A DNA stretch of 64,000 nt from Enoplolaimus lenunculus (Eukaryota; Nematoda; Enoplea; Enoplida; Thoracostomopsidae): NCBI GenBank assembly GCA_030248215.1, contig JASANG010003643.1:1-64000 (forward strand), written 5' to 3'. Every line of letters begins with the position of its first letter. Position 1 is the first letter of the stretch. Of this stretch, positions 1-10,990 are shown piece by piece. A program made the translations under genes and the position numbers. The notes beneath the pieces were generated by a model. The model was not told the origin of the DNA and searched no databases. It saw only the letters and a list, made by a program, of their open reading frames with translations.

Positions 1-564
1 CTCAAGCCTGGAAACTGGGTTCATGTTGTTAGGTGAAAGAGTGAACTTTAAGCAGGGTCATATAAAATATAATGGTTGCTGGAAATTGGGTTATTATGTT
101 AAGTAAATATTTGGGTTGAATGTTACAATTAGCTATTATCAAAGTTCAATGTATGTGAATTTTATTGGGGATGTATCATCATTGTTAGCTTGGTCAATAA
201 ATTAGTCTAGCTTATTTTTCAAATATTTTAGTGGATGAATGAATAAATTAAAGAGAGTAAATTATTCATTCATTAGGAATTTGGCAGAAGGGAGGGAGGT
301 CTCCATTGAGTCTGAAAAATATTTCCAAATATAGTTTGAATCTAGGTAGTCTAGGTAGTCAATGAACATTAGAGTAAATATACCAAATATACTGAGTCTA
401 AAAATTAGCGCATGGGTTTTCAAAGTAAGTATTTATTAGCTTTTGATACAAGACAAATCATATCAATGAAAAAATAATTGTAATACCAAAAATATATCAG
501 TAAGGGTGGAGTGTGGTTTAAAAATACAGTCTGTATAGGTACCTCGTTAACAACAACATTACTC
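1..564. other. AT-rich stretch without recognised gene
   Basis: No open frame of note and no element ends were recognised. The only structure seen is a short direct repeat (TCTAGGTAG twice near 341-360) and small palindromic ATTCATTCATT-type runs near 250-275. The stretch ends where a tail of the large foldback element begins, at the motif CTTCGGGTCACTATA near 563-580. Confidence 0.5.
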
Positions 565-779
565 TTCGGGTCACTATATACATTATAATTGCCATCCTTT
601 TAAACTGTTGCCTTTAACCGAATTTCTTCAAATATTTTAAAAACTAAAGGAATATTTAAGATTAAGCCATAATCAAGATTGATTGTTGTAATATATCATT
701 GTATTTTTTTACAAATTTGAGAAGAATGTATAAAATTTTAAAAATAAAATATAATCCATGACAGTGAACATTTTGGCAC

Positions 780-1185
780 GTAAAAAATATTAACGAGGCC
801 ATGTATAGAAACAGGGCCTGTAAAAACAGTAGATATAAGCGATTCCTAAAAATGCTTAAGCCAAAGTGTAAAGGATCAGCGATATCCTAAGCCTAGAGCC
901 TAAGTGTAAGGATGAGCCTACTCCTAAGCCGAAGCCTAAGCGTAAGAATGAGCGGATTCCTGAAGAAGCGTAAGCCTAAGCGTAAGGATGAACCTATTTC
1001 TAAGCCTAAGCCTAAGCCTAAGCTTGAGCTTAAGGATAAATCCCATTCCTAAGCCTAAGCCTAACCCTAAGCCTTTGCTTAAGCAAAAATTTTTGTGCTA
1101 AGCTTAAACTGATTTTTTCACAGCCCCGCCGTAAAACGACATCCGGCCCTGTTCTATACAAACACCTTCAAACTATATTCTTCTC
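780..1185 (-). mobile_element. TTAGGC-minisatellite MITE, outer arm of copy A
   Basis: Reverse complement of 8606-8960. It starts with a degraded GGCCATGTATAGAAACAGGGCC at 796-818 and ends at GGCCCTGTTCTATACAAACACC near 1154-1170, with GCCTAAGCGTAAGGATGAG units between. Confidence 0.7.
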
Positions 1186-2759
1186 TCGTTACTCAATCTT
1201 AAAACTCCTCGAAAAAAAAATGAAAAAAAAACATTTTTAAATCTAAATTTTCGGAAATAAACAGGTTTACCCCTACCGCTCAAAATTGCTATTTGTGCTA
1301 TTAATAATTATCCGCTGAAAAATTAACTCAATCAGCAAAGTGTAAGATTTGACCCAGTTACGCAAATTATAGTGAATTTTTAGTTAAAAACCTTATTTTA
1401 TCTAGATTTTAGCCGGTTTCGACAATTGAATCTAAACTCACTTCCTTATATTTACCGTCAAAATAGGTCATTCTGTCTCGCATCGGGTTAAAGCAGTCCT
1501 ATTCATCTCAATGCATGAATCGTTGTCTATTTGAGAGAATTTATCATAAAACCTAAACCTATTTTTAGGTTCAGTATTTAACAAATGTTTTCATTTTTAC
1601 GGCTTGTAAAGTGGGTGCGTTTTGTCAGTGGCCAGGGTCGCAGTCAGGATTTTGAAAACAAGAGCCCAATTATACAACTAAGCAAATTTATGTTATTATA
1701 TTTTTTTTTAAGAATTAATATTTTAAGTATAATTTTTTCGTGTTTTAAAATAAAATACAAAAATATGTAAACGAAAAAATATGTTCGCTAATCAACGCTT
1801 GTTTGTGGTGGCGTAAAGAATCAGTGAACGGTTTTTTAGTCTTTTTGGTTTTTGCTCATTTCTTACTCAAATTTTCTGGTCACCAGTTTACTTAATTTTT
1901 GCGGCCGGCGCGCGTCACACGAAAATTGTTCTGTATCAATGATTAATATTTTGAGCCTTCCATCAACGAATAAGCAGGTCCGTCGCTACGCGGCGGGGGT
2001 TGGCCGCTCAGCTGTGTTAGGAAAAATTTGACCCCCCAAGGATACGTTTGGTTTCACTGCTTTGCAAACATACCGCATTGCTATTTTTTGTGTTTGTGCT
2101 AACATTTTGAGCTTACCTTTGGCCTGGCGAACCATGTAAACTAAGGAACCTACCTGCTAAGAATAAGCTTAAATCTAAGCCTAAACCCAAGCCTAAAGGC
2201 TAAACCAAAGCCCAACCTAAACCTACACCTAAGCCTAATAAAAGCCTAAACTGAAGGCTAAGCCTAAACATAAGCCTAAAACCAAGGCTAAACCTAAACC
2301 TTAGTCTAAACCCAAGCCTAAGCCTAAACCTAAGCCTAAACTTAAACATACGCCTCAGCATACGGTTGAACACAAGCCTTAAACCTAAAACTACTAGGGC
2401 TAACGCCAAACAGTCTAGTGCTAACAGTCTACGGGTCTTGTAGCCTTAAGGTATCAGTTGAATGCCAGGACACTCTGAATCTGCGGGACTTCCTATCCCC
2501 TACATTGGCCAATGGGAGTAGCCAAACGGAACGTGTCCATTGTACCGATCTCATACGGTTTGGTCCTGCCAAGGATAGGTGGCATAGGCAGTGTCAGCCC
2601 TTACAATTTTCAATATTAAAATACCATGCCACCCCCGAAACATTTAGCGTGAGCCAACTGTTTTGTGCTTTGGCTTACATTATTTTCGTTCATTTTTTTA
2701 GATTTTAAAATTGAGAATAAGTAAGAATATAATCAATGTCAAGTAACAGGTGATGTTGG

Positions 2760-3075
2760 TTTGATGCGGGTGAAAATCAGTTTAAGCTTCGCACAAACTT
2801 TTTGCTTAAGCAAAGGCTTAACGTTAGGCTTAGGCTTAAAGATAGGATCTATCCTTAAGCTCAAGCTTAATGGCTTAGGCTTAGAAATAGGCTCATCCTT
2901 ACGCTTAGGCTTAGGCTTAGGAATACGCTCATTCTTACGCTTAGGCTTAGGCTTAGGAGTAGGTCTTATCCTTACACTTAGGCTTAGGCTTAGAAAACGC
3001 TAATTTTTATTTTAATGCTTAAGCTTAGGAATACGCTTATATTATTAGTTTTTGCCCTGATCTATACATGGGCCT
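2760..3075 (+). mobile_element. TTAGGC-minisatellite MITE, arm of copy A
   Basis: Same TTAGGC/ACGCTCATCCTTACGC minisatellite as 8606-8960, in plus orientation, ending with a degraded TATACATGGGCCTAGTTTGAA at 3061-3081. Confidence 0.6.
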
Positions 3076-6000
3076 AGTTTGAATATGTGTTTTTACGTGC
3101 GAAATGTTCATGGTCATGGATTATATTTTATTTTTAAAATTTTATACATTCTTTTTAATTTAAATTGTAAAAAAAATACAATGATATATTTAACAATCAA
3201 TCTTGATTATGGCTTAATCTTAAATATTCCCTTTAGTTTTTTAAAGAAATATCTGAAGAAATTTGGTTAAAAATAAAAGCAACCAAGAGATGGCAATTAT
3301 AGATGTATACTGTAAGTGACCCGAATAAGAGAGGGGGGCTGATATTTACTTTGGCATTAACAGAGGGAAACCCCGCCTGCTATTCGGTTACGGACTTTTG
3401 GTTATTTCAAACCCGCGCTCCGCCACCCTTCCTTACTGATATATATCTGGTATTACAACTATCCGTTGAATAAAATGTATTTGTCCTGAATCAAAAGCTT
3501 GAGCGATAATGCAAGGTTATACTTCGAAATGTTACTTTGAAAACTTAGGTACGGTTTAAAGTTTCGAATTTGGGCTTTATTTTGGCGGCAGGGGTCGTTT
3601 ATGGGCGCTACAGTTAGGGATAATTGACAATTACGGTACTCTGATTAGGGTTCACGGAAACTATCCGCTTACGGACTTTTATTAAGGGATACGGACTCCC
3701 ATCCGAACCGATTTCTATTGATCGGACTCCAAATGGAGACCCCCGGTTACTCCCTCCCCTCTCTTATGCGGGTCCTACAGTATATGGGCATTATCGCAAC
3801 AAAATGACATTTTACCAGCTTTCACTGACAAAATTATTGGTGCGGTATTTAAAATACTGAAAAAATACCCAATTAAAATTATTAATTTTGTCTTAATTTC
3901 AAACGTCCCTTGCTTTGATAAGAGCGAATCAATACAATTACGTGCCCAATTAGTAATAAAAATTACAGGATTTTGCCCCGCATTGCGAATTTTTGCCGGT
4001 ATTTGCCGTATTCTAAGGATGCAACATGAGGACCCAGGGAGAATGTAAGCCTACTCTTTTACGAACCCACCAGAAGCCTATACGACCCTAACAGTAACAT
4101 GGGTCCAAGTTTTGCAGGCTTTTTTGGAAGGAATCGCCGTATTCTCCGATGCGACCTAAGGACCCTGCTAAAATGTAAGCCTAATTTTTTACCAACCTTA
4201 TCAAAAAGCCGTGACGAAAATTAACAAGTAACATGGGTCCAAGTTTTGCCGGTTTGGCAGGAAAGAATAACCGGACGAGAATCAGGAGCGCAAGAATGCA
4301 ATTTGACAGTTTTTATCATGCAAAATACTTTTTGGATAGTTTATAGTTTTTTAATTGTAGATAAACTTATAAAAGTTGCTCATCTCTACTATACAGATGA
4401 TAAATTATTCATTTTCGGTCTCCTTTAATCGGAAGTCGTGATTAATTGAATATTTAATTCATATCGTAACCAGTCTTCAAGTATGAAATAATCGAGTTGA
4501 ATGACTGAACTTGTGTCGTTTGGCCACTGTAAGGAGTGACGTTTATACTATTGCGGCTTTTCAATGCAACTATTTACAAAAATATCATTTTTATTTTGAA
4601 TGCAGATAAATATGATTGCAATAAATATCTTATTATAATATTTATCAGTTTCACAATGGCGACTTGTAAATATAATGAGCCAATCAGCATGAACGTCGCC
4701 AATCTTCGGAAAAACTTGCAGCTCAAGTTTTTCCAAAAGTTTATTTGAAAAGAACTGGCGATTGTAAATTATTCATGCTGATTAATTCATGAATCAACTT
4801 GCAAAGCCAAATTAATTTATTGCTATTGGCTGAACTGATAATTTATATGTTATTATAGACATTGATTGCAATCAACTTGCAAAATTATTTATATGAATTC
4901 ATGTCAAGATTCAAAATAAAAATGGTGTTTTCTTGTAAATAATTGCATCTGCAAGCATTTCGTGAAACTGTGCGTGGCAAAATCCGCCGCAAAATCTTGC
5001 ACGACTTGAATAGGGCTTAAAATTAACTTAAAAATCGAGAGAAAGCAAAATCGTTGAAGCTTAAAACGTCCCGCTCCTGTCACACGGCGAAAAAAAAGTG
5101 ACAAGAGTTCAGTGCCGTTCAACTCAAAGCATCATTTTATATTTCATACTTGAAAACTTTTTTGCGTAATACAACAAAATTGAGTTCCCGGCTCCAATGA
5201 CATAATTGTTCCTGTTTGCCATTGACATTTTGTGAACTAAACTGTCAAATTTAATAAAACCCACACAAACCGAATCAAATGTCAAAATTCAGTTTGAGAA
5301 ACCGAATGAAGGCTGTCAGTGAGAAATTCCTACTTGTTTTGATTTTTTACATTGTGGGAATATTGTATTGTATAGTTGAGATGAGCAAGATTTTAAGCAA
5401 TACCGTATAAGGGTTGCCATGTATTGTCAGATTGAAAAACAATTTTAATATCCAAAGTATCTAGGCAATTACAGCTAAATGAAAACCGAACTCCTCCAAA
5501 GTGCACAATTGACGCATTGTGTCCATAAAATCTGTAAGGTCTTTTCCGGTTATTCTTTCCTTCCAAACCGGCAAACTCTTATTATGTAACCGTTACTGTT
5601 AGGGTCGTCCAGGCTTCGCGGTGGGTTGAAAACAGGTAGGGCTTACATTTTAGCAGGGTCCCTCGATTTATTGAGAATGCGGCTGATTCCCTCCAAGCCT
5701 GCAAAAATTGGACCCATGTTATGTTAGGAACGGTTCAGGTTTCCTGGTGGGGTTCGTAAAAGAGTAGGTTATTTAGCTGTGGTCCTCATGTTGCATCCTA
5801 GTATACCGGCCGAATGGGCAAAAAATCAAACGTTTCAATGTCGTGTAATTTTTATTATTATTGGTATGTAATCGTATCGATTCGTATCAAAAAGCGGTAA
5901 ACTGAAAAAAATCAGAATAAAAATCAATAATTTTAATTGCTTGCTATCTTTTCAGTATTTTTAGTGCACTGTATCTATAATTTAAGTAATAAAAGCGGAA

Positions 6001-6699
6001 CGGTTGATTTATTCATCATGCATATACTGTAGTTGCATAAAAGAGAGGGGAGGAAGTAACAGGGGGTTTCCATTCGGAGTCCGATCAAGTCCGTTCAATA
6101 GGAGTCCGTATCCCTAATAGAAGTCCGTAAAGCGATAGGTCCATAAACCGAATTAAAGTCCGGAAATTGCCATGAATCCCGATGAAGGAGACGACCCCGC
6201 AACCAAATAAAGCCGCAGTTCGAAACTCTAAGGCTACCAAGTTTTCAAAGTAACATTTCAAAGTATAACCTTGCATTATTGTTAAAGCTTTCTATATAAG
6301 CATCATTTTATCCAACTCTAGTTGTAATACAGTAAGGAAGGGTGGCGAGCGCGGGTTGAAAATAATAACAGTCCGTAACCGAATAGCAGCGGGGTAACCC
6401 TCTGTTAATGCCAAGAAAATATCAGCCCCCCCTCTTATCGGGTCACTACAGTATACATCAAATAATTGCCATTCTTTAATGGTTGCCTTTAACCGAAATT
6501 TCTTCAACAATTCCCCTGAAAAAACTAAAAGGAATATTTAAATATTAAACGATAATCAAGATTGATTGTTAAGAAAAATTTATAAATATTTCTTTTAACA
6601 ATTCCTTACTCCAAAGAATGTATCAAAATTTTAAAAAAAAAAAATTAATCATGTACAGTGAACATTCGCACGTAAAAACAATATATCAAACGAGCCAGG

Positions 6700-7030
6700 A
6701 TAACAGGGCCGGAACAGTAGTATAAGCGTATTCCTAAGCTTAAGCCTAAGCGTAAGGACGAGTCTGGAAGTGGAAGCTAGTAAGGACTAGCCTACTCCTA
6801 AGCCTAAGCCTAAGCGTAAGAATGAGCGTAAATCCCGCAGCCTAAGCCTAAGCGTAATAAGGACAAACACCCTACCAAGCCTAAGCCTAAGCCTAAGCTT
6901 GAGCTTAAGGATAAATCCTGATCTAAGCCTAAGCCTAACCCTAAGCCTTTGCTTAAGCAAAACTTTGTGCGAAGCTTAAACTGATTTCTTTACAGCCCCG
7001 CCAAAACCACATCCGGCCCTGTTTGATACA
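6700..7030 (-). mobile_element. TTAGGC-minisatellite MITE, left arm of copy B
   Basis: Reverse-orientation counterpart of the element at 8606-8960, with GCCTAA-rich units, a GGCCCTGTTTGATACAAACACC terminus near 7013-7034 and degraded GAACAGTAGTATAAGCG near 6710. It has lost part of its outer end. Confidence 0.6.
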
Positions 7031-8605
7031 AACACCTTCAAACTATATTCTTCGTTATCTCAACTGAAATCTCGAAAAAATGAACGAAAATAATGTAAGC
7101 CAAAGCACAAAACAGTTGGCTCACGCTAAATGTTTCGGGGGTGGCATGGTATTTTAATATTGAAAATTGTAAGGGCTGACACTGCCTATGCCACCTATCC
7201 TTGGCAGGACCAAACCGTATGAGATCGGTACAATGGACACGTTCCGTTTGGCTACTCCCATTGGCCAATGTAGGGGATAGGAAGTCCCGCAGATTCAGAG
7301 TGTCCTGGCATTCAACTGATACCTTAAGGCTACAAGACCCGTAGACTGTTAGCACTAGACTGTTTGGCGTTAGCCCTAGTAGTTTTAGGTTTAAGGCTTG
7401 TGTTCAACCGTATGCTGAGGCGTATGTTTAAGTTTAGGCTTAGGTTTAGGCTTAGGCTTGGGTTTAGACTAAGGTTTAGGTTTAGCCTTGGTTTTAGGCT
7501 TATGTTTAGGCTTAGCCTTCAGTTTAGGCTTTTATTAGGCTTAGGTGTAGGTTTAGGTTGGGCTTTGGTTTAGCCTTTAGGCTTGGGTTTAGGCTTAGAT
7601 TTAAGCTTATTCTTAGCAGGTAGGTTCCTTAGTTTACATCGTTCACCAGGCCAAAGGTAAGCTCAAAATGTTAGCACAAACACAAAAAATAGCAATGCGG
7701 TATGTTTGCAAAGCAGTGAAACCAAACGTATCCTTGGGGGGTCAAATTTTTCCTAACACAGCTGAGCGGCCAACCCCCGCCGCGTAGCGACGGACCTGCT
7801 TATTCGTTGATGGAAGGCTCAAAATATTAATCATTGATACAGAACAATTTTCGTGTGACGCGCGCCGGCCGCAAAAATTAAGTAAACTGGTGACCAGAAA
7901 ATTTGAGTAAGAAATGAGCAAAAACCAAAAAGACTAAAAAACCGTTCACTGATTCTTTTCTACGCCACCACAAACAAGCGTTGATTAGCGAACATATTTT
8001 TTCGTTTACATATTTTTGTATTTTATTTTAAAACACGAAAAAATTATACTTAAAATATTAATTCTTAAAATATAATAACATAAATTTGCTTAGTTGTATA
8101 ATTGGGCTCTTGTTTTCAAAATCCTGACTGCGACCCTGGCCACTGACAAAACGCACCCACTTTACAAGCCGTAAAACTGAAAACATTTGTTAAATACTGA
8201 ACCTAAAAATAGGTTTAGGTTTTATGAGATAAATTCTCTCAAATAGACAACGATTCATGCATTAAAATGAATCAGACTGTAACCCGATGCGAGAAGAATG
8301 ACCTATTTTGACGGTAAATATAAGGAAATGAGTCTGGACTCAATTGTCGAAACCGGCTAAAATCTTACGATAAAATAAGGTTTTTAACTAAAAATTCACT
8401 ATAATTTGCGTATACTGGGTCAAAGTTTACACTTTGCTGATTGAGTTAATTTTTCAGCGATAATTTTTAATAGCACAAATAGGATTTGACGGTGGGGGTA
8501 AACATATTTTTTGTGTTCCGAAATTTTACAATTTTAAAAAATGTTTTTTTTTTCATTTTTTTTCGAGATTTTAAGATTGAGTAACGAAGAAGAATATAGT
8601 TTGAA

Positions 8606-8960
8606 GGTGTTTGTATAGAACAGGGCCGGATGTCGTTTTACGGCGGGGCTGTAAAAAAATCAGTTTAAGCTTCGCACAAACTTTTTGCTTAAGCAAAGGC
8701 TTAGGGTTAGGCTTAGGCTTAAGAATAGGATTTATCCTTAAGCTCAAGCTTAGGCTTAGGCTTAGGCTTAGAAATAGGCTCATCCTTACGCTTAGGCTTA
8801 GGCTTAGGAATACGCTCATCCTTACGCTTAGGCTTAGGCTTAGGAGTAGGCTCATCCTTACACTTAGGCTTAGGCTTAGGAATACGCTCATCCTTACGCT
8901 TAGGCTTAAGCTTAGGAATACGCTTATACTACTGTTCCGGCCCTGTTCTATACATGGGCC
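8606..8960 (+). mobile_element. TTAGGC-minisatellite MITE inside copy B
   Basis: The element begins GGTGTTTGTATAGAACAGGG and ends in the reverse complement of GGCCCATGTATAGAACAGGG, giving ~18-bp near-identical inverted ends. A 9-bp direct repeat TAGTTTGAA (8597-8605 and 8961-8969) flanks it. Between the ends lies a minisatellite of ~36-bp units made of TTAGGCTTAGGCTTAGG followed by AATACGCTCATCCTTACGC. The 9-bp duplication would suit a Mutator-like element, but other family members show 8 bp, so the superfamily stays open. Equivalent copies sit in the other arms at about 780-1185, 2760-3075 and 6700-7030. Confidence 0.8.
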
Positions 8961-9188
8961 TAGTTTGAATATGTGTTTTTACGTGCGAAATGTTCACTGT
9001 CATGGATTATATTTTATTTTTAAAATTTTATACATTCTTTTTACTCAAATTTGTAAAAAAAATACAATGATATATTTAACAATCAATCTTGATTATGGCT
9101 TAATCTTAAATATTCCTTTAGTTTTTTAAAGAAATATCTGAAGAAATTCGGTTAAAGGCAACAGTTAAAAGAGATGGCAATTATAGAT

Positions 9189-9657
9189 GTATACTGTAGT
9201 GACCCGAATAAGAGGGGGGGCTGATATTTATTTGGCATTAACAGAGGGTACCCCGCCTGCTATTCGGTTACGGACTGTTATTTATTTTCAACCCGCGCTC
9301 CGCCACCCTTCCTTACTGATATATATCTGGTATTACAACTATCCGTTGAATAAAATGATTTGTCTTGTATCAAAAGCTTGAGCGATAATGCAAGGTTATA
9401 CTTTGAAATGTTACTTTGAAAACTTAGGTACGCTTTAAAGTTTCGAACTCGGCTTTATTTGGTGCAGGGGTCGTTTATGCGCTACAGTTAGGGATAATTG
9501 ACAATTACGGACTCTAATTAGGGTTTATGGACCCTATCCGCTTACGGACTTTTATTAGGGATACGGACTCCTATTGAACGGACTCCTATTGATCGGACTC
9601 CAAATGGAGACCCCCTGTTACTCCCTCCCCTCTCTTATGCGGGTCCTACAGTATATG
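9189..9657 (+). mobile_element. MITE with TACTGTAGTGACCCG ends, right arm of copy B
   Basis: Inverted ends TACTGTAGTGACCCGAATAA and the reverse complement of CTTATGCGGGTCCTACAGTA bound a ~465-bp non-coding element; TA dinucleotides flank it. The interior has several ~20-bp repeats built on TACGGACTCCTATT (9500-9605). Copies recur at about 3302-3785 (plus) and 6020-6470 (minus), and a diverged one at 22283-22957. The TA flank suggests a Tc1/mariner-like origin, but this is inference. Confidence 0.7.
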
Positions 9658-9870
9658 CATGATGAATAATGACATTTTACCAGCTTTTATTACTTAAATT
9701 ATTGGTGCGGTAGCTAAAATACTGAAAAATAAGCAATTAAAATTATTAATTTTGTCTCAATTTTTAAGTTACCGCTTTGATAAGAGCGAATCAATACAAT
9801 TACGTGCCCAATTAGTAATAAAAATTACACGACATTGAAACGTTTTGCAAATTTTTGCCCGTATTCGCCG

Positions 9871-10122
9871 TATTCTAGGATGCAACATGAGGACCCAGCT
9901 AGAATGTAAGCCTACTCTTTTACGAACCCACCAGAAACCTGGACGACCCTAACAGTAACATGGGTCCAAATTTTGCAGGCTTGGAAGGAATCGCCGTATT
10001 CTAGGATGCAATATGAGGACCCTGCTAAAATGTAAGCCTACTCTTTTACGAACCCACCAGAAACCTGGACGACCCTAACAGTAACATGGGTCCAAGTTTT
10101 GCCGGTTTGGAAGGAAAGAATA
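9871..10122 (+). repeat. 126-bp tandem duplication in foldback arm
   Basis: A unit that starts TATTCTAGGATGCAA and contains CCCTAACAGTAACATGGG occurs at 9871 and again at 9997, offset 126 bp. The same duplicated arrangement appears in the arms at about 4015-4250 and 5540-5810, so it predates the copying of the element. Confidence 0.75.
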
Positions 10123-10990
10123 ACCGGAAAAGACCTTACAAATTTTATGGAGCGCAAGAATGCGTCAATTGTGCACTTTGAGAAATTCAGTTTTTAATTT
10201 CGCTGTTGATTTGCCATAAAATACTTTTTGGATATTAAAATTGTTTTCAATCTGACAATACATGGCAACCCTTATACGAGTATTACTTAAAATGTTGCTC
10301 ATCTCAACTATACAATACAATATTCCACAGATGTAAAAAAAGTGAAATTAAGAAATTTCTCACTGACAGCCTTCATTCGGTTTTCAAACTCAATTTTTGA
10401 CATTTAAATTGGTTTGTGTGGGTTTTATTAAATTTGACAGTTTAGTTCACAAAATGTCAATGGCGGATCCAGGAACGGATTGTGTCATTGGGAGCCCGGG
10501 AACTCGATTTGTATTACGCAAAAAAGTTTTCAAGTATGAAATATAAAATGATGCTTTGAGTTGAACGGCACTGAACTCTTGTCACTTTTTGGCCATGTAA
10601 AGAACAGGAGCGGGACGTTTATAAGCTTTAGACAATTTTTTTGCTTACTTAGACGTAGAGTTAAACTTAAGCCCTATTCAGTCGTGCAAGATTTTGCGGC
10701 GAGAACTTGCAGCCGCAGTTTTCACGAAATGCTTGCAGATGCAATTATTTACAAGAAAACACCATTTTTATTTTGAATCTTGACATGAATTCATATAAAT
10801 AATTTGCAGTTGATTGCAATAAATATCTATGATAACATATGAATTATCAGTTCAGCCAATGGCGATGAATTAATTTGGCTTGCAAGACTATTGATACCAA
10901 TGAATTAATCAGCATGAATAATTTACAATCGCCAGTTCTTCGAATGAACTTTTGGAAAAACTTGCAACTGCAAGTTTTCACTGCAAGAAA

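Larger units (their letters stand above)
565..4725 (-). mobile_element. Large foldback element, copy A (inverted, cut at left)
   Basis: This stretch is the reverse complement of most of copy B to its right. Segments 1560-2705 and 7068-8210 match almost base for base in opposite orientation; flanking segments 565-1500 and 2770-4725 match less closely, with many short indels. Its order, read leftwards from 4725, is the same as copy B: terminal arm, inner arm with TTAGGC minisatellite (2770-3060), core (1160-2705), then the opposite arm with minisatellite (780-1160), which stops at 565. The outer ~2 kb of the far arm is missing. No convincing protein is encoded; the 96-residue open frame at 2418 has no family I recognise. 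Superfamily is not assignable from what I see. Confidence 0.75.
4720..10990 (+). mobile_element. Large foldback element, copy B (full length, ~2.3 kb inverted repeats)
   Basis: The left arm (about 4720-7012) and the right arm (about 8606-10990) are inverted repeats centred near 7840: for example 4904-5122 mirrors 10561-10776 and 5405-5560 mirrors 10141-10275. The arms flank a ~1.6 kb core (7012-8606). In order from the tip, each arm holds a Lys/Leu-free AT-rich tip with CTTGCAAGT-type palindromes, a ~126-bp internal tandem duplication, a ~465-bp MITE with TACTGTAGTGACCCG ends, an AT-rich spacer and a TTAGGC minisatellite. The core has a second GCCTAA-rich tract (7375-7620). No transposase frame is visible, so the element is non-autonomous or of a foldback type. 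Copy A abuts it head to head. Confidence 0.75.

Noticed and set aside
780-1090. Interstitial or true telomere repeat
   Set aside because: TTAGGC hexamers are interrupted by ACGCTCATCCTTACGC-type spacers and are bounded by transposon ends, so this is not a telomere.
2418-2705. 96-residue open frame, repeated inverted at 7068-7355
   Set aside because: Its duplication only reflects the palindrome; no domain, signal or codon pattern supports a protein.
8611-9129. 172-codon open frame of Leu/Arg/Gly repeats
   Set aside because: It is the TTAGGC minisatellite read through in one frame; low complexity, no start context, runs across the MITE end.
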